64,000 nucleotides of DNA from Brumimicrobium salinarum (GTDB lineage: Bacteria; Bacteroidota; Bacteroidia; Flavobacteriales_D; Crocinitomicaceae), in contig NZ_PJNI01000013.1 in the NCBI RefSeq assembly GCF_002844555.1, positions 1 through 64,000 on the forward strand, in the 5' to 3' direction. The notes below the pieces were generated by a model. It saw only the letters and a program-made list of their open reading frames with translations. It did no database searches and was not told where the DNA came from. How positions within the stretch are numbered: the first letter of the stretch is position 1; each line of letters opens with the position of its first letter. Of this stretch, positions 20,217-28,434 are shown one piece after another. A program made the translations under genes and the position numbers.

Positions 20217-21005
20217 CCCCAAGCTGCCGCGAGATTTAGCGCAGCTTCTCGTGGCCTTGGGTCTCCAAACATATATCTCAGTCAAAAAAGCTCACAAAAA
20301 CATCATTCCATAAACCTTGATTGAATAATTTTCACTAACTTATTTAGTATTAACCCAATAAACCTAAATCAAATGAGTAGAAATTATCGGTTTCACAACC
20401 CTGAAGCACCTTATTTTGTAAGTTTTTCAGTTGTAGAATGGTTAGATGTATTTACAAGAAATGAATACAAAGACATTTTAATTGACAGTTTACATTATTG
20501 TCAAGAAAAAAAAGGAATGGAAATTTACGCATGGTGTATAATGTCAAATCATGTCCATTTAGTTTTTAGAAGTACTGAAGGAATACCACCAGGTCAGTTA
20601 CTCGGAAGTTTTAAACGACATACAAGCATGGCTGTCGTAAAAGCAATTAAAGAAAATGACAGGGAAAGTAGAAAAGAAAATTTGTTGGAAACTTTTAAAC
20701 GCAATGGAAGTAAAAAATCTAATGTAACATATAATCAATTCTGGCGACAAGACAATAAACCAATTGAACTATGGAGTAATTTTGTAATTTCTCAAAAAAT
20801 TAGATATATCCATAATAATCCTGTAGAGCAAGGACTTGGTTTTAGACCAGAAGATTATCCATACAGCAGCGCAGTAGACTATAGTGGTGAGAAAGGTGTT
20901 TTAAATGGAGTTGTGGTTGTTGGATTGTAAAATATTTGTATTTTTAAACAAGGTAACAGTTAGGATTCAGACTACCACGAGATGAAATCTCGCGGTAGCG
21001 GGGGG
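20217..21005 (+). mobile_element. RAYT/REP element, copy 2
   Basis: This is a near-identical direct repeat of 18198-18987, with the same 5' and 3' REP palindromes and a single intact transposase gene. The two units begin 2,019 bp apart. Near identity implies recent duplication or gene conversion. Confidence 0.85.
20373..20930 (+). CDS. REP-associated tyrosine transposase (Y1, IS200-like), copy 2
   Basis: This 185-residue protein is the same as the copy at 18355 except for two residues. The HUH motif NHVHLVF and the catalytic Tyr in RYIHNNPVEQG are both present. It is expected to nick and rejoin single-stranded REP DNA. Immediately downstream of its 3' REP lies a second, different orphan coding tip. 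Confidence 0.92.
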   Translation: MSRNYRFHNPEAPYFVSFSVVEWLDVFTRNEYKDILIDSLHYCQEKKGMEIYAWCIMSNHVHLVFRSTEGIPPGQLLGSFKRHTSMAVVKAIKENDRESRKENLLETFKRNGSKKSNVTYNQFWRQDNKPIELWSNFVISQKIRYIHNNPVEQGLGFRPEDYPYSSAVDYSGEKGVLNGVVVVGL

Positions 21006-21158
21006 AATACTCCAGCACAATCAAGAGCAAATGCCAATCAAATTCGGAATGATTTAATTGATGCAGGTGCGATTCCAGCAAATATACGTGTGATCCCGCT
21101 GTCAACTCCTCCTCCTTCAGCTAGTAGTACTGTTCCAGATGGACCAACTCTATGGTGA
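20982..21158 (+). pseudogene. Orphan C-terminal tip 2, fused in frame to the 3' REP of RAYT copy 2
   Basis: The frame begins with the same REP-encoded MKSRGSGG as tip 1 but continues into an unrelated sequence starting NTPAQSRANANQIRNDLIDA and ending PDGPTLW. It stops 25 bp before the next lipoprotein gene. It appears to be the end of a larger protein. The shared junction frame in both tips suggests the REP served as a linker or recombination point. Confidence 0.5.
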
Positions 21159-21183
21159 TATTTTAAGAATTAAAAATGCAGAA

Positions 21184-21867
21184 ATGTTGAAATTTTTATT
21201 AATAATAATTGTTATTCTAATTAGTAGTAAATCTTCTTGTCAAGAAAAGAATTATGGATATACTTTCTTAGGAGAAAATGGAGAAAGAATTATAGAGAAA
21301 ACCTCTGTGACCCCTTCTTCAATGTATTCAAATTATTACATTGATTCTAGTTCACAAAAACTCTATACGGGAATTGTTATACAAATGCATGAATCAGTTA
21401 ACAAACCTATAGACTCAATGTGCATTTTCAATGGGGTTTTAGATGGATACCATAAAGATTATGAGTCTATAATATGGAACGTAAAATACCCTAAAAGAAT
21501 AAACTACATTAATCAAAATAAAAGATTTGGAGTATATATAAGAAATTCCTTATCAGACTCGACAAGAGCGTGGTGTTATTTAAAGCTATTCAGAGATAAC
21601 GTTTATTATACTTATGAAATTGAATTTAAAAAGCGAAGAATAAAACTAAAACGGGCAAGAAGAGATGACAACTTAGAAAAATTGAAATTAGAAAAAGACA
21701 GGTTTAGGTTTAAATGCTTAGATGAACTTGAAGAATATTTTAAGTCAGAAGGGGAAAAAGGAATAATCTCAGATGAAATTTTAGATAAATGTAGAAGGCT
21801 TGGTTTTTTTAGTAATGAACCCATTGAAGAGCCTATTATTTTAGGGAATTGTAATATAAAAGAGTAA
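21184..21867 (+). CDS. Predicted lipoprotein, candidate partner of orphan tip 2
   Basis: Starting at ATG 21184, the 227-residue product has a signal with candidate lipobox SKSSC and a mature part rich in Tyr, Lys and Arg. A basic-acidic helix lies at about 145-190 and a C-terminal segment of the form ISDEILDKCRRLGFF follows. No family is recognised. Position 25 bp after tip 2 on the same strand mirrors the toxin/immunity order of the Rhs lipase tip and its membrane partner. Function is inferred only from this order. Confidence 0.5.
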   Translation: MLKFLLIIIVILISSKSSCQEKNYGYTFLGENGERIIEKTSVTPSSMYSNYYIDSSSQKLYTGIVIQMHESVNKPIDSMCIFNGVLDGYHKDYESIIWNVKYPKRINYINQNKRFGVYIRNSLSDSTRAWCYLKLFRDNVYYTYEIEFKKRRIKLKRARRDDNLEKLKLEKDRFRFKCLDELEEYFKSEGEKGIISDEILDKCRRLGFFSNEPIEEPIILGNCNIKE

Positions 21868-21910
21868 TTGCCCCAAGCTCGTGCGCAATCCGTACAGCTG
21901 TCGGCGCTAC

Positions 21911-21953
21911 TCCCGAGGTAAAAGCGAAAAGAACCCTTCGTTGTAACGAAGTT
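21911..21953 (+). repeat. Intergenic repeat R3, copy 2
   Basis: Second copy of the 43-nt sequence at 18059-18101, again with hairpin CTTCGTT/AACGAAG, and again just after a candidate immunity gene. Confidence 0.65.
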
Positions 21954-21971
21954 TATTGAAAAACATGATGT

Positions 21972-22172
21972 TACGTGTGCGTACTCTACATCATTCCGCA
22001 AAAAAACTGTTCCAATATTGGTCAGCTTTGAAAAATGAGCTCAATTTTGAAGATTTTAAATTTTCTCAATCTAAGTTCTCTTGATTTAAAAAACTTTACT
22101 GGTGTTTTGTTAAATTCAATATTTTTTCGTGAGAATAGTCTTGTTAGCACCGTAATTTTGATAGCAAGACGC
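21972..22172 (+). repeat. Intergenic repeat R2, copy B
   Basis: Homologous to 20018-20216, more diverged than the RAYT copies. It follows R3 copy 2 and ends at CAAGACGC. The 520-nt stretch 21868-22388 holds R3, R2 and a solo REP, with no convincing gene. Confidence 0.6.
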
Positions 22173-22182
22173 ACGCTCCCCA

Positions 22183-22392
22183 TCAGACACAAACTAACGG
22201 ACAACCATTGAACTCCCGATTCTCTTGAAGTCTTTCTTTCTGCTCATTCTTTATCTGTTCTCTATATTTTGCTTTGTCAGGTTTTTCACCATTTAAAACC
22301 CCAAGGGCTGCCGCGAGATTTGGCGAAGCCTTTTCGTGGCCTTTGTCATCATACAGATTATTTTCTAAAGAATCACAATCAAAAAATATCAA
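22183..22392 (-). pseudogene. Short REP-containing coding remnant
   Basis: A 69-codon frame reads through the solo REP on the minus strand (KGHEKASPNLAAALG) into a charged helix, GEKPDKAKYREQIKNEQKE. It overlaps the stop of the flavin reductase by 4 bp. It could be a decayed C-terminal tip like the two upstream, or chance coding of a repeat. No function is claimed. Confidence 0.3.
22299..22345 (+). repeat. Solo REP palindrome, 5'-REP type
   Basis: It shares the GCTGCCGCGAGATTT core and the TCGTGGC arm with the 5' REPs at 18198 and 20217, but no transposase is attached. It is a REP with a branched loop (GGC/GCC). Confidence 0.7.
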
Positions 22393-22928
22393 CTTCTCTC
22401 TAAAAAATCAATAAATTTCTGCAAACATGCTTCATGTTCAATTTGTAAGTTTTCATATTTAATTCCTTCTTTTTCGGAAAAATGATCATTGAATGAAGGC
22501 AGTGAGAATACAGAGATTATATTTGCTCCAAATTTTGGCAGGCGTTTTTTAGCTGCATCCAATACATTTTTAGCACCATAACTTCCTGGTGATGTTCCCA
22601 TCAAAAAAACAGGTTTATCCTGAAAAAAACCACTTTGATAACGTGAGCACCAATCCAATAAATTTTTTGCAGCAACCGTATATGAGCCATTATGCTCTGC
22701 TAAAGAAATAATAATTCCATCGGCAGAATGAATTCGCTCTAAGAAAGATTTAATCGACTCGGGATAGCCTTCTTTTTCTTCTAAATCTACACCAAATATT
22801 GGCAAGGGATAATCAGTAATATCCAACCATTCAGTGTTTTGATTTTCAATTTTATCTAGGGTATGTTTTACCAATTTTTTGTTGATCGAATTTCTACTAT
22901 TACTCCCTGCAAATCCAATTATTTTCAT
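22389..22928 (-). CDS. NAD(P)H-dependent FMN reductase family protein
   Basis: The 179-residue flavodoxin-like protein has the N-terminal FMN loop GFAGSNSRNSINKKLV, the middle loop AEHNGSYTVAAKNLLDW and MGTSPGSYGAKN. The family reduces FMN or quinones/azo compounds with NAD(P)H. It overlaps the class IV aminotransferase gene by 4 bp, suggesting an operon with it and the rhomboid gene. Substrate unknown. Confidence 0.88.
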   Translation of the reverse strand: MKIIGFAGSNSRNSINKKLVKHTLDKIENQNTEWLDITDYPLPIFGVDLEEKEGYPESIKSFLERIHSADGIIISLAEHNGSYTVAAKNLLDWCSRYQSGFFQDKPVFLMGTSPGSYGAKNVLDAAKKRLPKFGANIISVFSLPSFNDHFSEKEGIKYENLQIEHEACLQKFIDFLERS

Positions 22929-23791
22929 TCTGCTGTCATTGTTTGATTAGAAAACTTTTCGTTTAACAAATGTATAAATTTCATTGAAATTGTGTTCATA
23001 TATCGTTTTGTTCTGTATCCCCCTACCCATTTCACACCGTTTATGGCGTTGCTTAAAAATACTTCATCGGCTATTAATAAGTTCTGTGGTGTAATTGCAG
23101 ATTCATAAACCTTAATGTTGTTTTCTAAAGCCATATTAATAATGGTCATTCGCATTGTTCCACCTAAACAACCTTCATCCAATGATGGAGTGTAAAGAAC
23201 GCCATTGCTCACTACAAAAAGATTTGAATTCGTTGATTCTATAATTCCTCCTTTATTATTTAAAATCAATAGATCATCTAAATCTTTCTCTTGTGCTTCA
23301 ATAGCCCCCAAAATATAAATCAGTCCATTTTTAGTTTTAAAATTAGCGAGCTTGTTGTTTTCCTTTTTTATTTCTGTGAATAAATCCACCTCTAGCCCTT
23401 TATTATTAAGCAAAAACTGATTATTCTCTAATGGATGTGCTTCAATTAAAAAAGACACTTCATTTGTGGCTGGCGTATAGGTTCCTCCTCTTGATCGATC
23501 AACAGAAAGTCTAATTCGTCCGCCATTTTTTATTCCAGAATGAGATAAAAGCGTTTCAATTTGTTTTTCAAAGAAGGAAACTGTGAAAAAGTTAGGTATT
23601 CGCATTTTCAAGGCAGCCATTCCTTCTTTCAAACGTAAAATATGCACCTCTAGATTAATGGGTTTCCCCGATATGACACGAATACTTTCAAAAAGACCAT
23701 CACCATATAAATGCGCCCTATTTCCTGCCCGAATACTCGGTTCGTTATTTTCTAATAATTCTCCATTGTTGTTTACGTATAATTTTTCCAT
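22925..23791 (-). CDS. Class IV pyridoxal-phosphate aminotransferase (aminodeoxychorismate lyase / branched-chain type)
   Basis: The 288-residue fold-type IV protein has NRAHLYGDGLFESIRV, the PLP-lysine in FKTKNGLIYI, and ESTNSNLFVV followed by GCLGGTMRMTII. Members make 4-aminobenzoate, branched-chain or D-amino acids. The short length and YGDGLFES fit the lyase/D-amino-acid group more than BCAT. Start ATG 23791 is preferred because the upstream 14 residues lie inside the rhomboid gene. It ends with a 4-bp overlap with the flavin reductase. Confidence 0.85.
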   Translation of the reverse strand: MEKLYVNNNGELLENNEPSIRAGNRAHLYGDGLFESIRVISGKPINLEVHILRLKEGMAALKMRIPNFFTVSFFEKQIETLLSHSGIKNGGRIRLSVDRSRGGTYTPATNEVSFLIEAHPLENNQFLLNNKGLEVDLFTEIKKENNKLANFKTKNGLIYILGAIEAQEKDLDDLLILNNKGGIIESTNSNLFVVSNGVLYTPSLDEGCLGGTMRMTIINMALENNIKVYESAITPQNLLIADEVFLSNAINGVKWVGGYRTKRYMNTISMKFIHLLNEKFSNQTMTAE

Positions 23792-23792
23792 A

Positions 23793-24422
23793 TCAACTGA
23801 GTATATATTCAAAAAATGCTTTTCCCTTATCAAAATTAATTAGAAGCACATACACAATTCCAAAAACAGCACCTCCAAAATGTGCGTCATGCGCTATTCC
23901 GGTTCCTCCTTTTTTACTCATATAAAACTCAAACAATAAATACAAGATTCCAAAAAGCCAAGCTGGAATTTCAAAAGGTATGAACATGAGATAAATCCCT
24001 CCTTGAGGCAACCACAAAATTGAAGCAAACAAAATAGCAGAAACTGCTCCAGAAGCTCCTAAACTCATATAGTTTGGATTATCTTTATTTCTCACAAAAG
24101 GCCAAATAGCAGCTGCTAAACCTCCTAAAAAATAAAGTAAAAAGAAATGCAAACTTCCTAATCCTTGCCCATAAAAATCATTGAGCACAAATTCCATTTG
24201 TCTACCAAATGAAAATAAAACGAACATGTTAAAAAGTAAATGTAATCCATCGCCATGAATGAAAATATGCGATAAAATACGATAAAACTCATTTTCCTTA
24301 TTGACTTTAAACGGGTAGAATATCCATTTATACTTCATTTCTGCATCTTTAAGCGCACGGAGTGAAATAATAACTGTTGCCACTATAATTACTAAGGTTA
24401 CTGGAAACTGCTGTATTTGCAT
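23793..24422 (-). CDS. Rhomboid-family intramembrane serine protease
   Basis: The 209-residue protein has six hydrophobic segments. The first lies within the N-terminal 25 residues. The catalytic Ser is in GASGAVSA at about 122-129 and the catalytic His in HFGGAVFG near residue 180, with HIFIHGDGLHLLFNM upstream. Rhomboids cleave transmembrane helices of other proteins. It abuts the class IV aminotransferase gene by one base. The substrate is unknown. Confidence 0.92.
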   Translation of the reverse strand: MQIQQFPVTLVIIVATVIISLRALKDAEMKYKWIFYPFKVNKENEFYRILSHIFIHGDGLHLLFNMFVLFSFGRQMEFVLNDFYGQGLGSLHFFLLYFLGGLAAAIWPFVRNKDNPNYMSLGASGAVSAILFASILWLPQGGIYLMFIPFEIPAWLFGILYLLFEFYMSKKGGTGIAHDAHFGGAVFGIVYVLLINFDKGKAFFEYILS

Positions 24423-24500
24423 AAAAAGTTTGTATCTTTTTAAATTAAAAAAACGATTAGAAATAAAAAATCAGTACTTTCACTCTAACAAACCTACGTT

Positions 24501-26093
24501 ATGAGGAGGATTTTTAGCCTATTTTTAATTCCATTTCTTGTTGTATTGCTTCTAATTAGTTGCAATGCTGCCAATGAATATAATGAAAACGAATTGAACT
24601 CAGGTAAGAATATCGATGAAGAACCAATTTTTATCGATGAAAAAAACATTCATGCACTTAACTTAGAAAAAAAATTATCAAATTGGTGTGTTGCTTTTTA
24701 CAAATTAAGAAACAACCAAGCTGTATGGATCAAAAAATCTAAACCTTTAACTGATAATACTAAGCATTTTTTTAACTATGTTAATAATGATACCTTATTA
24801 AATATCCCCTTTCATTATTTTGAGTCAAATTTAGATCTAACCAATTCTACAAAAGAAGAAAAAGAGATTGTAACACTTTTGCGTATTGCATCGTTTCTTC
24901 ACCTACAGCACAATCCTTTATTTGATTTAAAGAAAATGAATTTACATCCAAGTGAACGTGTCAGTCCTCACGTGGTATTAGAATTCATTAACTCTTTCGC
25001 TGCTGATCGTTCATGGATTGAACATTTAATTACCTACATGGCTCCTAACGCCAATGTTATTCGATTTCATTTTGCTCTTAATCATTTCTTTGCAAAACAT
25101 CCTGTTGAACAGAATGTTAACGCAGTAAAACCAGAAGATTTAAAAGATTCTATTGCTGTTCATAAATTTATAGTTCAGCAACTCTATCATCGAAATTTCA
25201 TATCTGATACCCTTCTAAAACATAAAGAAACGATTGAAAAATTAAAAGAATTTCAGTCCTACAATGGTTTAAATGAAGATGGTAAATTGGGAAAAAACAC
25301 CCTATCTGTTTTAATGTCATCCAATCACGCAAGGTATATTAAAGGAATGATAACTTTAGACAAGCTAAGACGTCTTCCAGATTCTTTAATACAAAGCAAA
25401 TTCATCGCTATTAATATTCCCAGTTTTTTATTACGATTTTATAATAAAGGTGAACGTATTTCAACCAACCGAGTTATTTTGGGAACACAATCCAATCAAA
25501 CACCAATTTTCAGTGCAACCATGAAATATATTGTTGTAAATCCATATTGGAATGTCCCCTATTCTATTGCGAGTCAAGAAATACTGCCTCATTTAAAAAA
25601 AGACAGCACCTACTTAATGCGCAATCATTACACAGTGTTGAATCGAGACAAAGAAACTGTTAATCCAGACAGCATAGATTGGAACAAATATTCGGTTTCA
25701 ACTTTTCCTTTTTTCATTCGACAAGAACCTGGAAGACTAAACAGCCTTGGACATGTTAAAATTATGTTTCCTAACCAGCATTCAATCTATATTCATGATA
25801 CTCCTTCACGGTATTTATTCAATAGAGATGCTCGAACTTTTAGTCATGGCTGCATAAGAACACAAGATCCTTTTGACTTATCAAAGCATATTCTGGCTCT
25901 GGAAGAACATGCTTATAAAGATTCACTTCCGGCATTACGCAAACGAGATAAAGAAACATACTTAATATTAAAAGATACTTTTCCTGTTCATGTTGTATAC
26001 CACACTGCAGGGATTAGTGATTCAACGCATCAAATTAGGTTTTATAAGGATGTTTATAATTTGGAAGCACCACTCTATTCTCTTTTTAAGTGA
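24501..26093 (+). CDS. L,D-transpeptidase lipoprotein (YcbB-like)
   Basis: The 530-residue lipoprotein has a candidate lipobox LLISC (Cys21), a helical scaffold, a peptidoglycan-binding-like segment at about 245-275 (LKEFQSYNGLNEDGKLGKNT) and a YkuD catalytic domain at about 295-470. The active-site sequence is FSHGCIRTQDP, with an upstream His in SIYIHDTPS. It forms 3-3 crosslinks or attaches proteins to peptidoglycan in the periplasm. Gene layout matches YcbB/LdtD-type enzymes. It is transcribed alone towards rpe. Confidence 0.9.
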   Translation: MRRIFSLFLIPFLVVLLLISCNAANEYNENELNSGKNIDEEPIFIDEKNIHALNLEKKLSNWCVAFYKLRNNQAVWIKKSKPLTDNTKHFFNYVNNDTLLNIPFHYFESNLDLTNSTKEEKEIVTLLRIASFLHLQHNPLFDLKKMNLHPSERVSPHVVLEFINSFAADRSWIEHLITYMAPNANVIRFHFALNHFFAKHPVEQNVNAVKPEDLKDSIAVHKFIVQQLYHRNFISDTLLKHKETIEKLKEFQSYNGLNEDGKLGKNTLSVLMSSNHARYIKGMITLDKLRRLPDSLIQSKFIAINIPSFLLRFYNKGERISTNRVILGTQSNQTPIFSATMKYIVVNPYWNVPYSIASQEILPHLKKDSTYLMRNHYTVLNRDKETVNPDSIDWNKYSVSTFPFFIRQEPGRLNSLGHVKIMFPNQHSIYIHDTPSRYLFNRDARTFSHGCIRTQDPFDLSKHILALEEHAYKDSLPALRKRDKETYLILKDTFPVHVVYHTAGISDSTHQIRFYKDVYNLEAPLYSLFK

Positions 26094-26099
26094 AAACAA

Positions 26100-26128
26100 T
26101 TGGAAAGCAAAGAAAATTTGTACTTTTG
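26100..26128 (+). promoter_or_regulatory. Putative Bacteroidota-type promoter of rpe
   Basis: TTG at 26100-26102 and TACTTTTG at 26121-26128 are separated by 18 bp. The -7 box ends 11 bases before the rpe ATG, implying a very short leader. Confidence 0.5.
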
Positions 26129-26139
26129 GATAAAAAAAG

Positions 26140-26790
26140 ATGGGCACAATAATTTCACCTTCTGTATTATCAGCAGACTTTTCTAATTTAGAACGCGATG
26201 TAAAACTCTTGAATGAAAGTAATGCGGATTGGATTCATATTGACATTATGGATGGACAATTCGTTCCCAATATTTCATTTGGTTTACCAGTAATGAAGGC
26301 AATTCATACGCACGCTCAAAAACCATTAGATGTGCATTTAATGATCGCCACACCCGATGATTATTTAGAGGATTTCAAAAATGCAGGTGCTGAAATCTTA
26401 ACGGTTCATTACGAAGCTTGTCCTCACTTACACCGAACACTACAACGAATAAAAACATTGGGAATGAAAACAGGTGTAGCACTAAATCCGCACACACCAA
26501 TTGATTTACTAAAAAACATCATACAAGATATAGACTTGGTATTAATCATGTCGGTTAATCCTGGATTCGGTGGTCAAAAATTTATTCCAGAAACGCTCAA
26601 TAAAGTACGTGAGTTAAAAACTTTAATCAACAATTCCGGTAGTTCTACTTTAATTGAAATAGATGGTGGTGTAAATTTAGAAACAGGAAAAAAGCTCGTT
26701 GATGCAGGAGCCGATGCACTTGTAGCTGGAAGTTTTGTTTTTGGTTCTGATAACCCCAAAGAAACGATAACACAATTAAGTACACTTTAG
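26140..26790 (+). CDS. rpe: Ribulose-phosphate 3-epimerase
   Basis: This TIM-barrel enzyme interconverts ribulose 5-phosphate and xylulose 5-phosphate. The 216 residues are typical. Motifs visible are SVLSADFSNLERDV, HIDIMDGQFVPNISFG with metal-binding His and Asp, VHLMI, MSVNPGFGGQKF and IDGGVN near the C-terminus. It is followed by a strong hairpin terminator. It supplies the substrate for transketolase encoded 17 kb away. Confidence 0.96.
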   Translation: MGTIISPSVLSADFSNLERDVKLLNESNADWIHIDIMDGQFVPNISFGLPVMKAIHTHAQKPLDVHLMIATPDDYLEDFKNAGAEILTVHYEACPHLHRTLQRIKTLGMKTGVALNPHTPIDLLKNIIQDIDLVLIMSVNPGFGGQKFIPETLNKVRELKTLINNSGSSTLIEIDGGVNLETGKKLVDAGADALVAGSFVFGSDNPKETITQLSTL

Positions 26791-26818
26791 TACTTTGCTT
26801 CATTCACAATCATAAAAC

Positions 26819-26858
26819 AAAAAAAATGCTGAAATTAAACTCAGCATTTTTTTTAAAC
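26819..26858. terminator. Bidirectional terminator between rpe and dps
   Basis: AAAAAATGCTGA pairs with TCAGCATTTTTT around an eight-base loop. A-runs and T-runs on both sides serve the convergent rpe (plus) and dps (minus) genes. Confidence 0.8.
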
Positions 26859-26891
26859 TTATCAGTAATTGTAGTTAAAACAACTACTTCA

Positions 26892-27374
26892 TTATTTTTC
26901 TTCTGCGTTATAAGAAGTTAGCATCCAGTGCATTTTCTCTCTTCTACGCATAAAACCAGTAACCAAATCGTCTGTTGAGATATCTCCAATTTCGCGAGCA
27001 GTTTCAATGGTGTCTACCATAAAAGAAAATAAAATCTCGTAATCTTTTAAAATCTCTGAAACAATTTCTTTGGCATTCAAATCAGTGCCTGTTTCTTCAA
27101 TTTCTGAAACTTCTAGATATTTTGCCATAGTACTATATGGAGTTGCTCCAAAAACTCGAATTCTTTCAGCAATTTCATCAATTTCACCAACTACCTCTGT
27201 ATATTCAGCTTCCGTAGTTTCGTGGATATCAAAAAATTCACCACCTGTGATATTCCAATGGTAATTTCTTAACTTTTGATAGTGTACATGCAGGTTAGCA
27301 AGTAATAAGTTTAAATGGTTTACTACTTTTTCAGACTCTTCTGATTCGAAACCTAAATTTTTAAACGTTTTCAT
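26892..27374 (-). CDS. dps: Dps family ferritin-like DNA-protection protein
   Basis: The 160-residue four-helix protein has the Dps signature HYQKLRNYHWNITGGEFFDIHE, with ferroxidase His and the following Asp/Glu, and IDEIAERIRVFGATPYSTM. Dps oxidises iron with peroxide and stores it in a 12-mer, protecting DNA. A small gene lies 50 bp upstream on the same strand. No OxyR site is apparent. Confidence 0.93.
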   Translation of the reverse strand: MKTFKNLGFESEESEKVVNHLNLLLANLHVHYQKLRNYHWNITGGEFFDIHETTEAEYTEVVGEIDEIAERIRVFGATPYSTMAKYLEVSEIEETGTDLNAKEIVSEILKDYEILFSFMVDTIETAREIGDISTDDLVTGFMRRREKMHWMLTSYNAEEK

Positions 27375-27424
27375 TTTAATTGTTTGTTTTTATTTGTTAT
27401 TAATTATTGGCGATGATTTACTAT

Positions 27425-27625
27425 TTAATCATCCTTTGTTAAAATTCCTTCTAGTTGATTTTTATACTTTTCTAGAGACTTAACAAAATCATCACTGTTT
27501 TTGTTCTGGTCGTTGGGAATAGTTTCTGGAGATTCCATCAAATGCTTGTAGGCTCCAGGCTTTTCATCTCTAATTTTATTTGTTAAATCGTTTATTTCTT
27601 TTTGTATTTCCTCTTTTTTACCCAT
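27425..27625 (-). CDS. Small charged helical protein upstream of dps
   Basis: The 66-residue, Lys/Glu/Asp-rich protein has two predicted helices (EEIQKEINDLTNKIRDEK and DDFVKSLEKYKNQLEGIL) and a middle segment with Pro residues. I recognise no family. It is transcribed towards dps with a 50-bp gap and may be stress-related by association. Confidence 0.55.
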   Translation of the reverse strand: MGKKEEIQKEINDLTNKIRDEKPGAYKHLMESPETIPNDQNKNSDDFVKSLEKYKNQLEGILTKDD

Positions 27626-27858
27626 GACTGATTGTTTTTCGTTTCGATTAAAGTAAGCATAAATTAACGACCGTCAGCATAAATACTATTAAAAAAACTT
27701 AAAAATTAAGTTATTCATGATATCTCATTAAATACCTTGTCTACCCGATAAATAATTTGAAACAATTTCGCTCTTCAAGTCAACCGCTTTTTTAAATTGT
27801 TTTAAGTTTTAAATGTATATTTATGGAAATTCGAGAATAATGAATCTCAAAGAAGTCC

Positions 27859-28434
27859 ATGAGAATAAGACGGAAAGAAATAGCAAAGAAAACGGATGAT
27901 GAATTGATTCAATTGTATCGACAAACGAGCAATGAAGATTTTATCGGTGAACTTTATAGGCGATATGGTCATTTAGTGATGGGAACATGTATGAATTATC
28001 TCAAAAACAAAACAACTGCGGAGGACTTTGTCATGGAGATATTTATGGATTTAGGGACCAAACTAAAAAAGCATGAAATTAAATACTTTAAATCATGGTT
28101 GTTTATCCTCACTAAAAACAAATGTTTGATGCTTTTAAGAAAGAAACAACAGCATCACTTGCCTATAGCTGAAGAAATTATTGAAGATTCAAACGAAGTA
28201 GAGGAAAAGGAACTTCAAGAAATCAAACTCACTTTACTTGAAAAAGCTATTGCTGAATTAATGCCACCACAAGATCAAATCATTAAACTTTTTTATTTAG
28301 AGAAGAAAACCTACAAAGAAGTAAGTGAATTACTTAACATCACAATCAAAAAGGTTAAAAGTGGAGTTCAGAATGGTAAAAGAAATTTAAAAATAAAATT
28401 AAAAGAAAATGGTCTTTTTAAATATACTCAATAA
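27859..28434 (+). CDS. RNA polymerase sigma factor, sigma-70/ECF type
   Basis: The 191-residue protein has region 2 at about 12-85 (DELIQLYRQTSNEDF, MNYLKNKTTAEDFVMEIF) and region 4 at about 130-185 (PPQDQIIKLFYLEKKTYKEV and IKKVKSGVQNGKRNLK). It overlaps by 26 bp a gene for a membrane protein with a cytosolic N-terminus and periplasmic TPR-like region, an arrangement expected of a sigma factor and its regulator. Regulon unknown. Confidence 0.9.
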   Translation: MRIRRKEIAKKTDDELIQLYRQTSNEDFIGELYRRYGHLVMGTCMNYLKNKTTAEDFVMEIFMDLGTKLKKHEIKYFKSWLFILTKNKCLMLLRKKQQHHLPIAEEIIEDSNEVEEKELQEIKLTLLEKAIAELMPPQDQIIKLFYLEKKTYKEVSELLNITIKKVKSGVQNGKRNLKIKLKENGLFKYTQ

